A stretch of 64,000 nt of DNA from Algoriphagus sp. (GTDB taxonomy: Bacteria; Bacteroidota; Bacteroidia; Cytophagales; Cyclobacteriaceae), in contig JAJTDZ010000001.1 in NCBI GenBank assembly GCA_021298245.1, positions 1 to 64,000 on the forward strand. The letters are read 5' to 3'. The translations under genes were made by a program, and so were the position numbers. Each line of letters starts with the position of its first letter. Position 1 is the stretch's first letter. Below are positions 53,598-62,634 of the stretch, in pieces. The notes under the pieces are model-generated. The model was not told the origin of the DNA. It ran no database searches and worked only from the letters and a program-made list of their open reading frames with translations.

Positions 53598-54500
53598 ATG
53601 GGATCTCCATCTGCCCTAGAAAGTGTTCAACTAAATTTTTCTTCCTCAGACCTCCTTGGATTGCACCTAGCTTTGGGCGTGATCATGTATGGAGTAGCCC
53701 TGGAAGTAAGATGGGAGGATTTTTCTTACCTTAGAAAAAACCCTAGAGGATTTTTTCTTGGAATTTTTTCCCAATGTATACTTCTCCCCTTTCTAACCTG
53801 GGTATTTGTCAGCCTACTCCAGCCTCCTCCCAGCATCGCTTTAGGTCTATTTTTGGTAGCCGCTTGTCCCGGAGGAAATGTGTCTAATTTTTTAACTCAC
53901 TTTGCAAAAGGTAACACGGCCTTATCCATCAGTTTAACTGCTTTTTCTAGCGTAGCAGCGGTGGTTCTCACCCCATTTAACTTTACTTTTTGGGCAAGTA
54001 CATATCCTCCTACCTCTATTCTTTTGAAAGAAATACAACTAGATCCATACGAAATCTTTTTTTCTGTAGGGGTCCTCTTAGGTGTACCCTTGGTATTAGG
54101 GATGCTGACATCTTCCCAAGTTCCAAAACTTTCACAAAAAATTAGCAAAGTAATCAAGCCCATGAGTTTGGTGTTTTTTGCTGGTTTTATATTGATGGCT
54201 TTTGCTAATAATTTTTCCCTTTTTATCAATTATATAGGAACCATATTTTTGTGGGTATTTCTCCACAATGGACTTGCTCTGACAGCAGGTTTTGCTACTG
54301 GGAAAATTGGGAAATTACCTTATGCCGATATTAAAACACTCAGCATTGAGACAGGTATTCAAAATTCAGGTTTAGGATTGGTTCTTATTTTTTCCTTTTT
54401 CGATGGATTAGGGGGAATGGCTATTATTGCAGCATGGTGGGGAATTTGGCACTTAATTTCTGGTATTATTTTAGCTAGTTATTGGAAATATTCCTCATGA
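53598..54500 (+). CDS. Bile acid:sodium symporter family transporter
   Basis: A 300-aa inner-membrane protein with about nine hydrophobic segments. The family motifs CPGGNVSNFLTHFAKGN near 95-111 and ETGIQNSGLGLVL near 250-262 are present. SBF proteins move organic anions with sodium; the bacterial substrate is unknown. Its stop overlaps the acyltransferase ATG (ATGA). Confidence 0.9.
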   Translation: MGSPSALESVQLNFSSSDLLGLHLALGVIMYGVALEVRWEDFSYLRKNPRGFFLGIFSQCILLPFLTWVFVSLLQPPPSIALGLFLVAACPGGNVSNFLTHFAKGNTALSISLTAFSSVAAVVLTPFNFTFWASTYPPTSILLKEIQLDPYEIFFSVGVLLGVPLVLGMLTSSQVPKLSQKISKVIKPMSLVFFAGFILMAFANNFSLFINYIGTIFLWVFLHNGLALTAGFATGKIGKLPYADIKTLSIETGIQNSGLGLVLIFSFFDGLGGMAIIAAWWGIWHLISGIILASYWKYSS

Positions 54501-55504
54501 AAACACTTTTCAATACAGTACTGCGGTGGGTAGTGAAAGCTGCCTTGCATCTTTACTTCCATAAAATAAGGGTGGAGGGAAAAGAAAATATTCCACGCCA
54601 TAGCTCAGTGATTATTGTGGCTAACCATCAAAATGCCCTCTTGGATCCCCTATTGATCGCTACGCATGTACCCCTATCGCCGCACTTTATGACTAGGGCA
54701 GCTGCTTTCAAAAATCCCATTGCTGCTAAGCTTTTGAATTTTATCAGGATGCTTCCCGTCTATAGAATTAGAGATGGATTTTCTACCATCCCTCAAAATC
54801 AAGGGACCTTTGAACAAACCTTCCAGGTATTACGAAAAAAAGGAAGTGTCCTAATTTTTGCCGAAGGCAATCATAGTTTTGTACGAGGATTGCGACCCTT
54901 GAGTAAGGGGTTTACTCGAATGGCCTACGGGGCAATGGAAAGATTTCCAGAAGTAAAGCCCATCATCTTGCCCGTAGGACTTGATTTCAGTGCTCATAAA
55001 AAATCTGGCAGTACTGTAAGAATTACAATTGGTAAATCTATCCCCGTAGATGTTCCCTCTTCTGAATCCGTGAAATTGACCAAAAGAGTGGAAGAAGCCT
55101 TGAGATCCTTGATCGTTTCAATTCCTGAAGAAGGATACGATCAAACTTTGAAAAAAATTCTCGAAGCGCAAGTTGACCTTACCTCAAAAAAAGAGGTGGA
55201 TCATTTTTTATCTGGGAAAGATCTTCCAATGAAAAAAACAGACTCAAGACCTTATTTGGTCAATAAAATGATGAAAATCTTCCATTTTCCTTTGTATTGG
55301 GTTTGGCTGGGTATCCTGGCGCCCCAAATTGAAGACGAGGTATTTACTTCAACTTGGAAGTTTTTGATTGGATTTATCCTGGTTATTCCTTTTTACTTGA
55401 TGCTGATGTGGCTAAGTTTTTTTCCTCTTCTGGGTCTATGGGCATGGAGCTGGTTAATCCTTTCCTTGCTTACTGTTTTATGGAATAAAAATCCACAAGA
55501 ATAA
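54497..55504 (+). CDS. Glycerol-3-phosphate/lysophospholipid acyltransferase family protein
   Basis: A 335-aa PlsC-type acyltransferase, start ATG 54497 overlapping the symporter stop; the track's TTG start five codons earlier is rejected. The active-site box reads NHQNALLD, a His-x5-Asp spacing instead of the common His-x4-Asp, and block III is FAEGNHS. Two membrane segments lie at the C-terminus. This spacing recalls the GPAT-like subgroup. It acylates a phospholipid precursor at the inner membrane by family knowledge. Confidence 0.85.
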   Translation: MKTLFNTVLRWVVKAALHLYFHKIRVEGKENIPRHSSVIIVANHQNALLDPLLIATHVPLSPHFMTRAAAFKNPIAAKLLNFIRMLPVYRIRDGFSTIPQNQGTFEQTFQVLRKKGSVLIFAEGNHSFVRGLRPLSKGFTRMAYGAMERFPEVKPIILPVGLDFSAHKKSGSTVRITIGKSIPVDVPSSESVKLTKRVEEALRSLIVSIPEEGYDQTLKKILEAQVDLTSKKEVDHFLSGKDLPMKKTDSRPYLVNKMMKIFHFPLYWVWLGILAPQIEDEVFTSTWKFLIGFILVIPFYLMLMWLSFFPLLGLWAWSWLILSLLTVLWNKNPQE

Positions 55505-55538
55505 AAAAGGAATAAAATTAAAAGTGCTTGTTCTTTTT

Positions 55539-55546
55539 TACCTTTG
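55539..55546 (+). promoter_or_regulatory. TACCTTTG promoter element before the HPPD gene
   Basis: An exact TAnnTTTG match 27 bases before the ATG at 55574. The -33 region lacks a clean TTG at 19-20 bases. Confidence 0.4.
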
Positions 55547-55573
55547 TTGGAAGAATAAACCCAAATTTCACCC

Positions 55574-56668
55574 ATGAATCAAGACTTTCTACCAATCAAC
55601 GGAACGGACTATGTGGAGTTGTACGTAGGCAATGCCAAACAAAGTGCATTATATTATCAATATGCATTTGGCTACGAATTGATTGCTTATGCTGGTCCTG
55701 AAACTGGCATCAAAGACCGAGCCTCCTACGTATTGAAACAAGGTAAAATTCGTCTTGTACTTACCAGCCCTCTACATTCCAATCATCCCATCTCTAAACA
55801 CCTCATGCAGCACGGAGATGGTGTCAAGGTCATTGCCCTTTGGGTGGATGACGCTGAAAAGTCCTGGGAAGAAACTACGCGTAGAGGGGCGGTTTCTGTA
55901 GAGGCTCCTCACGAATTGAAAGATGCTCATGGAGAAGTAAAGATTGCTTCCATACAAACCTATGGAGACACTATACATACCTTTGTTGAAAGGAAAAATT
56001 ATCAGGGTGTCTTCTTACCAGGTTATGTTTCTAAAAAGAGTAGCTATCAAGCAAGTCCTATTGGTCTTTTGCATATCGATCACTGCGTAGGAAATGTAGG
56101 ATTGGGGGAAATGAACACCTGGGTTAGCTTCTATGAAAAGGTAATGGGCTTTTCTTTGCTGGTCACTTTTGATGATAAAGACATCTCCACGGAATACTCG
56201 GCACTGATGTCCAAGGTAGTTTCCAATGGAAATGGATTTATAAAGTTTCCCATCAACGAGCCTGCCGAAGGAAAAAAGAAGTCTCAAATTGAAGAATACC
56301 TTGATTTTTATGGAGGCCCGGGAGTACAGCATTTGGCTATTGCTACCAACGATATCATCTACACCGTAGGAGAACTTAGAAAAAGAGGAGTAGAATTCCT
56401 TGAAGTTCCTAGTTCCTACTACGATACGCTTCTAGATCGTGTAGGAAGCATAGAAGAAGACTTACAGCCCTTGAGAGAGTTAAATATCCTAGTCGATAGA
56501 GATGAAGAAGGCTATTTATTGCAGATATTCACAAAGCCCGTACAGGATAGGCCTACCCTCTTTTTTGAAATCATCCAAAGAAAAGGAGCAATTTCATTCG
56601 GAAAAGGAAATTTCAAAGCCTTGTTTGAAGCCATTGAAAGAGAACAAGAATTAAGAGGAAATCTTTGA
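55574..56668 (+). CDS. hppD: 4-hydroxyphenylpyruvate dioxygenase
   Basis: Converts 4-hydroxyphenylpyruvate to homogentisate in tyrosine breakdown. The 364-aa protein has two vicinal-oxygen-chelate halves; iron ligands are expected in HIDHCVGNV near 166-174, GPGVQHLAIATND near 249-261 and the Glu following GYLLQIFTKP near 317-340. Homogentisate genes are not adjacent. The product is secure at family level. Confidence 0.93.
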   Translation: MNQDFLPINGTDYVELYVGNAKQSALYYQYAFGYELIAYAGPETGIKDRASYVLKQGKIRLVLTSPLHSNHPISKHLMQHGDGVKVIALWVDDAEKSWEETTRRGAVSVEAPHELKDAHGEVKIASIQTYGDTIHTFVERKNYQGVFLPGYVSKKSSYQASPIGLLHIDHCVGNVGLGEMNTWVSFYEKVMGFSLLVTFDDKDISTEYSALMSKVVSNGNGFIKFPINEPAEGKKKSQIEEYLDFYGGPGVQHLAIATNDIIYTVGELRKRGVEFLEVPSSYYDTLLDRVGSIEEDLQPLRELNILVDRDEEGYLLQIFTKPVQDRPTLFFEIIQRKGAISFGKGNFKALFEAIEREQELRGNL

Positions 56669-56739
56669 TAATTTTTTCTAGATTTCTTTATGATTTTCCT
56701 TTAGAATGACCTTAGAATGAAAGCAATTATTGTTTTTTC

Positions 56740-56747
56740 TAATTTTG
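56740..56747 (+). promoter_or_regulatory. TAATTTTG promoter element before the phosphohexomutase gene
   Basis: An exact TAnnTTTG match 25 bases before the ATG at 56773, in an AT-rich gap. No clear TTG lies at the -33 position. Confidence 0.4.
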
Positions 56748-56772
56748 TACATAAATAAAATTTTTAATTGTC

Positions 56773-58503
56773 ATGAGTAGTATGGATCCCCAAATTTTAG
56801 CGAAAGCGCAACGATGGCTTGACAGCTCTATTGATGAAACAACTAAGGCAAGTATTCGCACCTTGATTGAAGAAAATCCAACTGAATTAATAGATTCATT
56901 TTATCAAGACCTCGAATTTGGTACAGGAGGTCTTCGTGGAATTATGGGTGTAGGCACCAACAGAATGAATGTCTACACGGTAGCCATGGCCACCCAAGGA
57001 TTAGCTAATTATTTAAATGCTTGTTTTCCTGGACAAGAAATCCGAGTAGCCATCACGCACGACAGCAGAATAAATAACACCCTGTTTGCGAGAACTACTG
57101 CCGAAATTTTAACGGCCAATGGAATCATGGTGATGTACTTCAGAGACATGCGCCCTACCCCCATGCTTTCTTTTGCCGTGAGGCATTTTGCGTGCAAATC
57201 TGGTGTCATGATTACTGCTTCTCATAACCCCAAAGAATACAACGGGTACAAGGCCTATTGGGAAGATGGGGCGCAAGTAGTAGCTCCCCACGATACCAAT
57301 ATCATTCGTGAGGTTCAGAAAATCACTTCTTTTGATCAAGTTAATTGGAATAAACAAGAACATTTGATTCATTATGTCGGAGAAGAATTTGATCAGATTT
57401 ACTTGGACAACATCGTTAAATTAAGTTGGGCCAAAGAGGAAATAAAAAGTCAGAAATCAATGCCCATTGTCTTTTCGCCCATACACGGGGCGAGTGGAAA
57501 AATGGTACCAGCAGCTTTTAAAGCCTTTGGTTTTGACAACATCCATTTGGTCACAGAGCAACTTGAGCCGGATGGAAATTTTCCCACGGTCATTTACCCT
57601 AATCCTGAGGAGCCAGAAGCTTTAACCCTTGCCATTGCTCTAGGCAAGGAAGTTCAGGCGGAACTAGTGACGGCCTGTGACCCCGATGGAGATAGGTATG
57701 CCGCAGTAGTTCCTAACGAAAAAGGAGAGTTTGAATTGCTGAATGGCAACCAAACGGCTACTCTAATTACCTATTACCTCCTTTCTCGCATGAAAGAAGA
57801 AGGAAAATTGGGTTTAGAAAAATACCTAGTAAATACCATAGTCACTACAGAACTCATCAATGCCATAGCATCGGGATTTGGTGTGCCCTGCATCAACGTA
57901 CTGACAGGGTTTAAAAATATTGCCGCCATCATTCGTGAGAAAGAAGGAAAAGAGTCTTTCATTGCGGGTGGAGAAGAATCCTTTGGATACCTGGTGGGTG
58001 ATTTTGTCAGAGATAAAGATGGAGTCAGCGCCTGCGCCATGGTAGCTGAGGTCATCGCTTACTACAAAACCAAAGGAAAAACAGTGTTTCATGTCTTGGC
58101 CGAAATTTACGAGCGATTTGGATTTTATAAGGAATCTCTCCTGTCTGTGACTAAGAAAGGAAAAGATGGGGCAGAACAAATTCAACAGTTAATGGCTCAA
58201 TACAGAACCCATCCCCCGCTTGAAATGAATAATTCTAAGGTGGTGAAGATAGTGGATGTAAAAAATTCAACGATTACTTTTCCAGAATCAGGTAAAGTTA
58301 TGCCCTTGGCATTGGATAAGTCCAATGTGATGCAATTCTACCTGGAAGACGGAAGTAAAATTTCGGCAAGGCCTTCGGGAACAGAACCCAAAATTAAGTA
58401 TTATTTTTCGGTACAAGCCCCTCTACCCACGGCGGAAGAATACCGAAAAGTAGAGCAACAGCTTAACGAAAAATTGGCAGCCTTGAAGACCTATTTCAGC
58501 TAA
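56773..58503 (+). CDS. Phosphoglucomutase/phosphomannomutase
   Basis: Interconverts hexose 1- and 6-phosphates. The 576-aa alpha-D-phosphohexomutase has the phosphoserine motif MITASHNPKEYNGYK with Ser150, the metal loop CDPDGDR near 300, the sugar-binding GGEESFGY near 397-404 and the phosphate-binding ARPSGTEPK near 537-545. The start at MSSMDP is reasonable, with MDP as an alternative. Confidence 0.93.
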   Translation: MSSMDPQILAKAQRWLDSSIDETTKASIRTLIEENPTELIDSFYQDLEFGTGGLRGIMGVGTNRMNVYTVAMATQGLANYLNACFPGQEIRVAITHDSRINNTLFARTTAEILTANGIMVMYFRDMRPTPMLSFAVRHFACKSGVMITASHNPKEYNGYKAYWEDGAQVVAPHDTNIIREVQKITSFDQVNWNKQEHLIHYVGEEFDQIYLDNIVKLSWAKEEIKSQKSMPIVFSPIHGASGKMVPAAFKAFGFDNIHLVTEQLEPDGNFPTVIYPNPEEPEALTLAIALGKEVQAELVTACDPDGDRYAAVVPNEKGEFELLNGNQTATLITYYLLSRMKEEGKLGLEKYLVNTIVTTELINAIASGFGVPCINVLTGFKNIAAIIREKEGKESFIAGGEESFGYLVGDFVRDKDGVSACAMVAEVIAYYKTKGKTVFHVLAEIYERFGFYKESLLSVTKKGKDGAEQIQQLMAQYRTHPPLEMNNSKVVKIVDVKNSTITFPESGKVMPLALDKSNVMQFYLEDGSKISARPSGTEPKIKYYFSVQAPLPTAEEYRKVEQQLNEKLAALKTYFS

Positions 58504-58559
58504 TATCTATATTCTAAACCATCCTGTCTTTGTCAAAAGCGTAGATCTCAGCCAATCCC

Positions 58560-59573
58560 ATGAATATTCAAGAAAATGTTTCTTTGAAACTCTACACTAC
58601 GTTTGGAATTGATCACAAAGCAGAGTTTTTTACAATTGCCCGCAGTGTAGATGAAGTAATAGAAGCCCTTAGAAAGGCAGAAGAAAATCATTGGAAGGTA
58701 TTTATTCTTGGAGGGGGGAGCAATGTTTTACTGACTAAGGATATCCAAGGATTGGTCATAAAGCTAGAGATCAAAGGGATTACCTTAATTAAGGAAGAAA
58801 AAGACCTGGTATTCTTAGAGGTAGGAGCTGGAGAAGTTTGGCATGATTTCGTGCGTTTTTGCATTAAAAACAATTGGGCTGGAGTAGAAAATTTATCCTT
58901 GATTCCTGGCACAGTAGGGGCTTCCCCCATGCAAAATATCGGAGCCTATGGAGTAGAATTGAAAGAGGTATTTCACAGTTTGAACGCCATTCATAGAACA
59001 GGATTTACTTCCACTCGTTTTGAGGCCCAGGACTGTAAGTTTGGGTATCGGGAAAGTGTTTTCAAAAATGAGTGCAAGGATCAATACGTGATTACTTCAG
59101 TTACTTTTAAATTGAGAAAAACACCTCACTATCACTTGGAATACGGAGCAATTCAGGAGGTACTGCAGCAGCATGGGGTAGTACACCCCACTTTGGAAGC
59201 CGTGAGTAAGGCAGTCATCGAAATTAGGGAATCCAAGTTGCCTAACCCTAAAATTCTTGGGAATGCAGGTTCATTTTTTAAAAACCCTACCCTATCTACT
59301 TCAGAATTTGAAAAATTAAAGTTGCAATTTCCCCAAGTTCCTGGATATCCTACCGAAGAGGGAGTTAAAGTAGCTGCAGGATGGCTTATCGAACAAGCGG
59401 GTTGGAAAGGAAGACGCAAAGGCAAAGTCGGCGTACATGAAAAACAGGCCCTCGTCCTAGTTAATTATGGCGGTGGTAAAGGATCAGAAATCAAACAACT
59501 ATCTGTAGATATTCAAAATTCCATTTTCGAAAAATTTGGAATTACTTTAACGCCGGAAGTAAATTATTTTTAG
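58560..59573 (+). CDS. murB: UDP-N-acetylenolpyruvoylglucosamine reductase
   Basis: Reduces enolpyruvyl-UDP-GlcNAc to UDP-MurNAc in peptidoglycan synthesis. The 337-aa protein has the FAD site LGGGSNVLLT near 51-60 and IPGTVGASPMQNIGAYGVE near 117-135, the catalytic Ser in GNAGSFFKNP near 237-246 and a C-terminal EVNYF. The inserted Tyr region marks the type I form. The last four bases overlap the convergent deaminase gene. Confidence 0.95.
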   Translation: MNIQENVSLKLYTTFGIDHKAEFFTIARSVDEVIEALRKAEENHWKVFILGGGSNVLLTKDIQGLVIKLEIKGITLIKEEKDLVFLEVGAGEVWHDFVRFCIKNNWAGVENLSLIPGTVGASPMQNIGAYGVELKEVFHSLNAIHRTGFTSTRFEAQDCKFGYRESVFKNECKDQYVITSVTFKLRKTPHYHLEYGAIQEVLQQHGVVHPTLEAVSKAVIEIRESKLPNPKILGNAGSFFKNPTLSTSEFEKLKLQFPQVPGYPTEEGVKVAAGWLIEQAGWKGRRKGKVGVHEKQALVLVNYGGGKGSEIKQLSVDIQNSIFEKFGITLTPEVNYF

Positions 59574-60052
59574 GCCAAGGGATCATCCACTGAAAGTGGT
59601 TTGGTGTATCGCTGGATATTCACACCAAATTTTTTCAAAAAGTCTATCCCTTCATCGGAACCAATACCTTTAAATTCTGCATAAGAGAATAGATAAACCA
59701 CCTTGGATATTCCCATGGAATATATAATTCGGGCACAGGCTAAGCATGGAGATAAGGTCACATACAGGGTAGACCCCTCTACCGAGGTGTTATTTTTGAC
59801 CGCATACAAAATGGCATTTTGCTCTGCATGCAAGGCCAGTGAGCAACTTCCTTTCGAATCTCGAGCACAACCGGTTTCAGGAAACTCCACATCACAATTA
59901 TGCGTTCCAGCTGGAGGGCCATTGTACCCAATGGAAATGATTCGGGTATCTTTGGTCAACACCGCTCCTACGTGCTTTTTGATGCAATGTGATCTTTTGG
60001 CAAGGTTTAAGGCCAATTCCATGTAAATGTCATCGAAATCAGGTCGGCTCAT
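59570..60052 (-). CDS. Deoxycytidylate deaminase-like protein
   Basis: A 160-aa zinc deaminase. The HAEQNAIL motif near 75-82 and PCLACARII near 103-111 carry the zinc ligands and the catalytic Glu. The CDVEFPETGC insertion and overall length match dCMP deaminase, which feeds dUMP for thymidylate synthesis. Confidence 0.9.
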   Translation of the reverse strand: MSRPDFDDIYMELALNLAKRSHCIKKHVGAVLTKDTRIISIGYNGPPAGTHNCDVEFPETGCARDSKGSCSLALHAEQNAILYAVKNNTSVEGSTLYVTLSPCLACARIIYSMGISKVVYLFSYAEFKGIGSDEGIDFLKKFGVNIQRYTKPLSVDDPLA

Positions 60053-60065
60053 AACTAAAATTTGT

Positions 60066-60094
60066 CAAAAGTAACATTACTTAACATAGGCCAA
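60066..60094 (-). promoter_or_regulatory. Likely promoter of the dCMP deaminase gene
   Basis: On the minus strand TTG, an 18-base spacer and TACTTTTG (exact TAnnTTTG) lie immediately upstream. The leader would be only about 8 bases, which lowers confidence. Confidence 0.35.
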
Positions 60095-60183
60095 AAATAA
60101 TATAACGATTCCTCTTACTTTTTTCCTTGTAAAAGAAAAATTAACTTGGCCAAAAGCTATGTGAAAGCCAACATTCCTTTTCT

Positions 60184-60756
60184 ATGAGATTACCTATCCT
60201 TGCCATTGGACTTGCCTTAGCTTTCTGGAGTATGAGCTCTTGTAGTAGTGTGGAAGTGTTTACAGAAAAAAAGGAAGTTACTATTCTAAAACCTTACCAA
60301 CGTTTTGCATTAGTAAATAAAGAATTGGGTATACAAGGATTTTCGGATCAAAATCTTGATGTCATGGTACAGAATGAGCTAATACAGATATTGACTTCAA
60401 CAGGCATGCAATACGATGCTGTAAATCCAGAAGTGCTCATAAAGTACTACTCCAATGAAGACATAAGACAAAGAGAACAAGTAGTTCCCCTTTCACCTAA
60501 TCCGTACTGGGGAATGCGAATGTATGATCCTTGGCTTTTTAATCCCATGATGAGAAACTATTCGTCTACCGTTCGAACTTCTAATTACGAGTTACTTCAA
60601 GTAATTTTAGATATTATTGATCCCAAAGCAGACAAATATGTGATGATGATTACTGCAGTTACCGAAGTATCACAACCAAAAAATAAGCCTAAATTAACCA
60701 TTCAAGCACTTCATAAAGCAACTACCACTTTTGTAATTGCTAATGCCCCAAATTAA
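60184..60756 (+). CDS. DUF4136-like lipoprotein
   Basis: A 190-aa protein with a lipoprotein signal, Cys20 in MSSCSS. The mature part starts YQRFALVNKELGIQGFSDQNLDVMVQNEL and contains VLIKYYSNED, the DUF4136 layout. It is probably anchored in the outer membrane; the role is unknown. It precedes the Mpo1-like gene by 6 bases. Confidence 0.78.
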   Translation: MRLPILAIGLALAFWSMSSCSSVEVFTEKKEVTILKPYQRFALVNKELGIQGFSDQNLDVMVQNELIQILTSTGMQYDAVNPEVLIKYYSNEDIRQREQVVPLSPNPYWGMRMYDPWLFNPMMRNYSSTVRTSNYELLQVILDIIDPKADKYVMMITAVTEVSQPKNKPKLTIQALHKATTTFVIANAPN

Positions 60757-60762
60757 GTTCCT

Positions 60763-61071
60763 ATGGAAAAAAAATACACTTCTTTAAAAGAATTCTACCC
60801 TTATTATTTGTCAGAACACCAGCATCCAACTTCCAGAATCCTACATTTTGTAGGTACTGGACTTGTAATTTTGGTTCTGATTGGAAGTTTGGTATTTGGA
60901 TTGTATTATGCTTTGCTTGGGATTCCACTTATTGGCTATGGCTTTGCTTGGATCGGGCATTTCTTTTTTGAAAAAAATAAGCCAGCCACCTTTACCTACC
61001 CTTTTTATAGTTTAGCTTCCGATTTCATTTTATTCTTCGATTTGATTCGCGGGAAGCAGAAATTTTCCTAA
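60763..61071 (+). CDS. Mpo1-like/DUF962 membrane protein
   Basis: A 102-aa protein with the DUF962 start EFYPYYLSEHQHPTSRILHFVGTG, two or three hydrophobic segments and a conserved IGHFFFEKNKPATFTYP. The histidines fit the Fe-dependent 2-hydroxy fatty acid dioxygenase family of yeast Mpo1. Activity in bacteria is not established. It follows the DUF4136 gene closely. Confidence 0.82.
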   Translation: MEKKYTSLKEFYPYYLSEHQHPTSRILHFVGTGLVILVLIGSLVFGLYYALLGIPLIGYGFAWIGHFFFEKNKPATFTYPFYSLASDFILFFDLIRGKQKFS

Positions 61072-61177
61072 GACAGCAACAGTTGCGCAGGAAATTTTTG
61101 AAAAGAAAACTTAAATTAGCAAAGTCCAAAAGAATCGGAAAACATTCCTTTTTCTTAGATGTTGGAAAGAAAAAATC

Positions 61178-61663
61178 ATGGCAAGACCTAATCCAGAATT
61201 AATTGCAGGTATTGAACGAACCGCTTCGAAGCTTCTCCAAGGAGCAGTATACCAGTGGGGACATATGGGGGCCTGCAATTGTGGAAATTTAGCACAAGAA
61301 TTAACTCCATTTTCTAAAGCAGAGATACATCAATATGCCATGCAGCGTCATGGAGATTGGAATGAACAACTCATTGATTATTGCCCAACTAGCGGCTATC
61401 CCATAGACTTGGTGGTGAGCAAAATGCTTTCCTTCGGATTAACTCTTGAGGATTTAGCACATCTGGAACGCTTGTCTGACCCTGAGATCCTTTCAAGAAT
61501 GGACAAGGAAAGACGCGAAAGCTTGAATAAAAACTCCAGAGAAGATGTGGTTTTTTACCTGCAAGTCTGGGCTAACTACTTGAGAGAAAAGTGGATTGTT
61601 GAAAATTCAATTTTAGGAGAATTAGAAAGTGAAAAAAAATTAGAGCTAGCGTTATTGCTCTAA
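61178..61663 (+). CDS. Hypothetical protein (161 aa)
   Basis: A soluble 161-aa protein with no signal peptide. A CNCGN cluster occurs near 33-37 and a further cysteine in IDYCPTSG near 65; the C-terminal half is helical and charged. I do not recognise the family. It stands between the Mpo1-like gene and the acidic peptide. Confidence 0.72.
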   Translation: MARPNPELIAGIERTASKLLQGAVYQWGHMGACNCGNLAQELTPFSKAEIHQYAMQRHGDWNEQLIDYCPTSGYPIDLVVSKMLSFGLTLEDLAHLERLSDPEILSRMDKERRESLNKNSREDVVFYLQVWANYLREKWIVENSILGELESEKKLELALLL

Positions 61664-61719
61664 TTGTTTTTTTGTTTATTTCGTACCATTGAATCATAAA
61701 AACCCTTTTAAAGAAACCT

Positions 61720-61923
61720 ATGGAGGATTTTGAAGAAGATTTCGAAGAAATTGACGATTTTGAAGAAGAGGATGAATTTGAAGATGACTTCGAAGACGAA
61801 TACGATCTTGACGAAGACAGCGAGTTTGTAGACGACAATATTGTCGACTTCGATGAGGAGGATGACGATTTTGACGATTTCGAAGAGGAAGATGAGGAAG
61901 AATTTGATGATGACTTGGAATAG
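61720..61923 (+). CDS. Ultra-acidic 67-aa protein
   Basis: The peptide contains 47 Asp or Glu residues out of 67, about 10 Phe, and no Lys, Arg or His. The minus-strand ORFs across the same bases are Ser/Lys or hydrophobic artefacts of the repeated GAA/GAT codons. An ATG with moderate context opens the frame, and no homologue is recalled. It may be a nucleic-acid mimic or a charged chaperone-like peptide; that is speculation. Confidence 0.65.
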   Translation: MEDFEEDFEEIDDFEEEDEFEDDFEDEYDLDEDSEFVDDNIVDFDEEDDDFDDFEEEDEEEFDDDLE

Positions 61924-62005
61924 TTGCTCGTCAGATCTGATCACCTTGCTTGGTAATCCCAGCAGGTAGTTCTATCTTTATTGCAGTTTTGTAGAAACAA
62001 CCTTT

Positions 62006-62155
62006 ATGATACTATCAGCCATCTTTAGTTCGCCGCTCATGTCAGGGGCCCAATTATTTTTACTTATCGTGTGTATTTTGATAGGGTTAGGTGCAGGTCT
62101 ATCGCTCATGGACGCCAGAAAAACCTTTGCCAATAAAAAAAGTAATGATCATTAA
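62006..62155 (+). CDS. Small 49-aa membrane peptide (not in ORF track)
   Basis: ATG 62006 opens 49 codons to TAA 62153-62155. Residues about 16-35 (QLFLLIVCILIGLGAGLSLM) form one membrane helix, followed by a basic tail ending KKSNDH. It is directly upstream of a strong terminator that would end its transcript, which supports a real gene. The family is not recognised. Confidence 0.6.
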   Translation: MILSAIFSSPLMSGAQLFLLIVCILIGLGAGLSLMDARKTFANKKSNDH

Positions 62156-62163
62156 TCAACTAT

Positions 62164-62189
62164 AAAGGAGGTTTTCGCCTCCTTTTTTT
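62164..62189 (+). terminator. Intrinsic terminator before the DUF6526 gene
   Basis: AAAGGAGG/CCTCCTTT forms an 8-bp stem with a TTTTCG loop, followed by a T-run. It ends the transcript from the small gene and lies 6 bases before the DUF6526 ATG. Confidence 0.85.
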
Positions 62190-62194
62190 ATGCC

Positions 62195-62632
62195 ATGAAA
62201 GACCAAAATTTTAAAAATCACGCAAGGTATTCGAAGTTTCACCATTTTTTGATTGCTCCCTTGTCCGCTCTTTATTTCGGTTGGACCTTAGCAAAAATGG
62301 ATTTTGCCACGAAAGATTCCTCTTTGCAAAGCATCTATCTTTTTTTAGGTGCCTTCCTTATTTTATTGCTCCCCAACTTAGCTCGGGTCTATGCCTTAAA
62401 ACTTCAAAACCGCATCATTTTAAATGAAATGAGGAGTCGTTATTTCCACCTGACAGGAAGTACCTTTGAAGAAAAGGAAAAGAATCTCAAATTAGGTCAA
62501 ATTATAGCTTTACGATTTGCTTCTGACGAGGAAATTCTTCCTTTGATGGACAAGGCTATTGCGGAAAAATTACCTGCTAAGGAAATAAAAATGCAAATCA
62601 AAAATTGGAGGGGAGATTACATCCGCGTTTAA
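62195..62632 (+). CDS. DUF6526 membrane protein
   Basis: A 145-aa protein that starts KDQNFKNHARYSKFHHFLIAP, with two membrane helices near 18-34 and 46-66 and a soluble C-terminal part (RSRYFHLTG, IIALRFASDEE, KNWRGDYIRV). This is the DUF6526 family of Bacteroidota, function unknown. The terminator ends just before its ATG, so its promoter is unclear; read-through is possible. Confidence 0.82.
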   Translation: MKDQNFKNHARYSKFHHFLIAPLSALYFGWTLAKMDFATKDSSLQSIYLFLGAFLILLLPNLARVYALKLQNRIILNEMRSRYFHLTGSTFEEKEKNLKLGQIIALRFASDEEILPLMDKAIAEKLPAKEIKMQIKNWRGDYIRV

Positions 62633-62634
62633 TT

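Noticed and set aside
61572-61944. Minus-strand Ser-rich and hydrophobic ORFs across the acidic gene
   Set aside because: They are reverse readings of repeated GAA/GAT codons and also overlap the preceding plus-strand gene.
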